Shown here piece by piece: positions 6,319-6,974 of a stretch of DNA of 6,974 bases (position 1 is its first letter; each line of letters opens with the position of its first letter). The translations under genes and the position numbers were made by a program. Under the pieces are notes generated by a model. The model was not told the DNA's origin and searched no databases. It saw nothing but the letters and a program-made list of their open reading frames with translations. Source of the stretch: Lachnospiraceae bacterium (GTDB taxonomy: Bacteria; Bacillota_A; Clostridia; Lachnospirales; Lachnospiraceae). The stretch is from the NCBI GenBank assembly GCA_024690425.1, contig JAILCT010000196.1, positions 1 to 6,974 of the forward strand, in the 5' to 3' direction.

Positions 6319-6333
6319 ATAACTTCAAAACTA

Positions 6334-6717
6334 TCAGACAGTAATCTCAATCTGATTTCCTTCAAAACCGACTATACAGCTCTCATAATAGCCATCGCCT
6401 GTAGTCCGGGGATCACTTAATACCTCAAAACCATCCTCCCGGAATTGTCTTGTCAAATGATCGACTTCTTCAACACTTCCTACAGAAAAAGCTATATGGA
6501 TATATCCGGTACGATTGACCGGCTTTGCAATATCCTCCATGTAAGGCTTATTCATAATCTCAAGTCTTGCTCCATTATCAAAACTGATAAAGTATGATCT
6601 GAATCCCGTTATTTCATTATGATATCCATCATTTGAAACCCCTCCGAGATACTTTACAAAGAAATCTCTGGCCGATTCCAACTCATTTACGTACATAGCA
6701 ATATGTTCTATCTTCAT
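6334..6717 (-). CDS. VOC-family (glyoxalase/bleomycin-resistance fold) metalloprotein
   Basis: This is a 127-residue vicinal oxygen chelate protein made of two beta-alpha-beta-beta-beta modules. The likely metal ligands are all present: His5 (KIEHIAMYV), Glu53 (ARLEIMN), His74 (GYIHIAFSV) and Glu124 (GNQIEITV). This His/Glu/His/Glu set matches glyoxalase I-like members, so lactoylglutathione lyase-like or other isomerase/lyase chemistry is possible; the substrate is not predictable. I start it at the ATG 6715-6717, which has GAG about eight bases upstream. A TTG two codons earlier leaves no room for a ribosome site. It is the first gene of a two-gene operon with the histidine phosphatase. Confidence 0.9.
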   Translation of the reverse strand: MKIEHIAMYVNELESARDFFVKYLGGVSNDGYHNEITGFRSYFISFDNGARLEIMNKPYMEDIAKPVNRTGYIHIAFSVGSVEEVDHLTRQFREDGFEVLSDPRTTGDGYYESCIVGFEGNQIEITV

Positions 6718-6784
6718 ATCCAATTCTCAATTATATTGATAAAATGCAATACCTGGACATCAGCTTCTCTTACTCACTCTTAAG

Positions 6785-6813
6785 ATTATAATACATTTTA
6801 GTTATTCATTTAA
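6785..6813 (-). promoter_or_regulatory. Candidate promoter of the VOC-phosphatase operon
   Basis: The minus strand has a perfect TATAAT (6785-6790), and 17 nt upstream TTAAAT (6808-6813), which matches only half of a -35 consensus. Transcription would start near 6778, about 60 nt before the VOC start. The rest of 6718-6840 is AT-rich with no frame or RNA I can support. Confidence 0.5.
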
Positions 6814-6840
6814 CCCTTGAAACCGTTAAAAAGATATGAA

Positions 6841-6974
6841 CTACCCACCACCGACTACGTCGGAAGGGGTTTCTGTTATGCCGCCAGGCGGCATGAACCT
6901 GCAGGAATCGTGTATCCTGCAGAACAGGGCATGTCCACAATGCCCCTATCCCATTGAGTTACCTTTGGGAATAC
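6841..6974 (-). mobile_element. 3' (right) end of a probable IS200/IS605-type tnpB element, with omega-RNA-like hairpins
   Basis: The minus strand ends in a hairpin-rich block: TCCCA/TGGGA (6949-6953/6966-6970), GGGCAT/ATGCCC (6927-6932/6940-6945), an 8-bp CTGCAGGA/TCCTGCAG (6899-6906/6915-6922), ATGCCGC/GCGGCAT (6878-6884/6888-6894), and a final CCGAC/GTCGG (6851-6855/6859-6863) extended by imperfect C-rich/G-rich arms. The block finishes GGTGGGTAGTTCAT. From memory, this layout and the GGGTAGTTCA end are typical of right ends of tnpB elements in Firmicutes, where the omega-RNA overlaps the tnpB 3' end and its guide is the adjacent host DNA. The guide would then be read from about 6838 downwards. 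No T-run follows the hairpins, so they are not ordinary terminators. The exact boundary cannot be fixed without an empty-site comparison. Confidence 0.6.
6876..6974 (-). CDS. Probable TnpB (RNA-guided nuclease) C-terminal tail, partial
   Basis: From the window edge, the minus strand is open for 32 codons to TAA at 6876-6878. The peptide begins VFPKVTQWDRGIVDMP and ends GSCRLAA. No conserved TnpB domain (RuvC residues or zinc finger) is in view; those would lie upstream outside the window. The call rests on position, immediately inside a hairpin-rich right end, and on the poorly conserved tail, whose codons also form RNA stems as expected where tnpB overlaps the omega-RNA. It could be the tail of another transposon protein or a decayed copy. 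Confidence 0.5.
   Translation of the reverse strand, partial: VFPKVTQWDRGIVDMPCSAGYTIPAGSCRLAA

Noticed and set aside
6715..6723. TTG start for the VOC protein, two codons upstream
   Set aside because: The only purine-rich ribosome site would be too close to TTG; the ATG gives the usual family N-terminus.
6735..6750. Imperfect palindrome ATTGATAAAATGCAAT in the VOC leader
   Set aside because: It is short, AT-rich and has no second copy in the window, so chance is likely.
6819..6873. GAAACC (6819-6824) and GGTTTC (6868-6873) inverted pair spanning the element edge
   Set aside because: A six-base match is expected by chance at this distance; it could be a guide-scaffold contact but nothing else supports it.
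6878..6945. Hairpins read as a CRISPR array or as terminators
   Set aside because: The stems have different sequences rather than repeating, and no T-run follows any of them.

Overview
The window looks like a stretch of a Clostridia chromosome, probably Lachnospiraceae. The evidence is the [4Fe-4S]-type serine dehydratase split into two subunits (sdaAB/sdaAA), the aldo/keto reductase with a ferredoxin tail, strong AGGAGG-type ribosome binding sites, tight intergenic gaps and moderate GC. No marker gene for a genus is present, so the assignment is inference. Every supported gene is on the minus strand, so transcription runs from high to low coordinates.

Layout in the direction of transcription. 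(1) 6876-6974: the last 32 codons of a reading frame entering from beyond the window, followed by a cluster of GC-rich hairpins ending near 6840. I read this as the 3' end of an IS200/IS605-type tnpB element with its omega-RNA region. (2) 5779-6717: a VOC/glyoxalase-fold metalloprotein and a histidine phosphatase, 16 nt apart, with a candidate promoter just outside the element and closed by an intrinsic terminator whose stem contains the phosphatase stop codon. (3) 3997-5666: an autoregulated TetR-family repressor followed 23 nt later by an N-acetylmuramoyl-L-alanine amidase lipoprotein. (4) 1-3848: an aldo/keto reductase with two 4Fe-4S motifs, then sstT (Na+/serine-threonine symporter), sdaAB and sdaAA (L-serine dehydratase). 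These have gaps of 23 nt, 11 nt and a 1-nt overlap, and sdaAA runs off the left edge.

Units 3 and 4 are linked. Both start at near-consensus promoters (TTGACA/TTGAAA, 17 nt, TATAAT) that align without gaps over 52 nt (41/52 identical). Each carries a TGACnCGAnGTCA-like palindrome at +1 and a second copy, or decayed copy, on the -35, 34 bp apart. The simplest reading is that the TetR protein represses its own operon with the amidase and also the reductase/serine uptake and deamination operon.

The most unusual observation is that the leader between the second promoter and the reductase start contains 14 codons (3882-3923) identical in protein sequence to residues 164-177 of the TetR protein. 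The two copies differ at 8 of 42 nucleotides, all silent third positions. Together with the duplicated promoter, this looks like the two ends of a second tetR gene that lost about 500 nt from its middle, leaving its promoter and operators to drive the serine operon.
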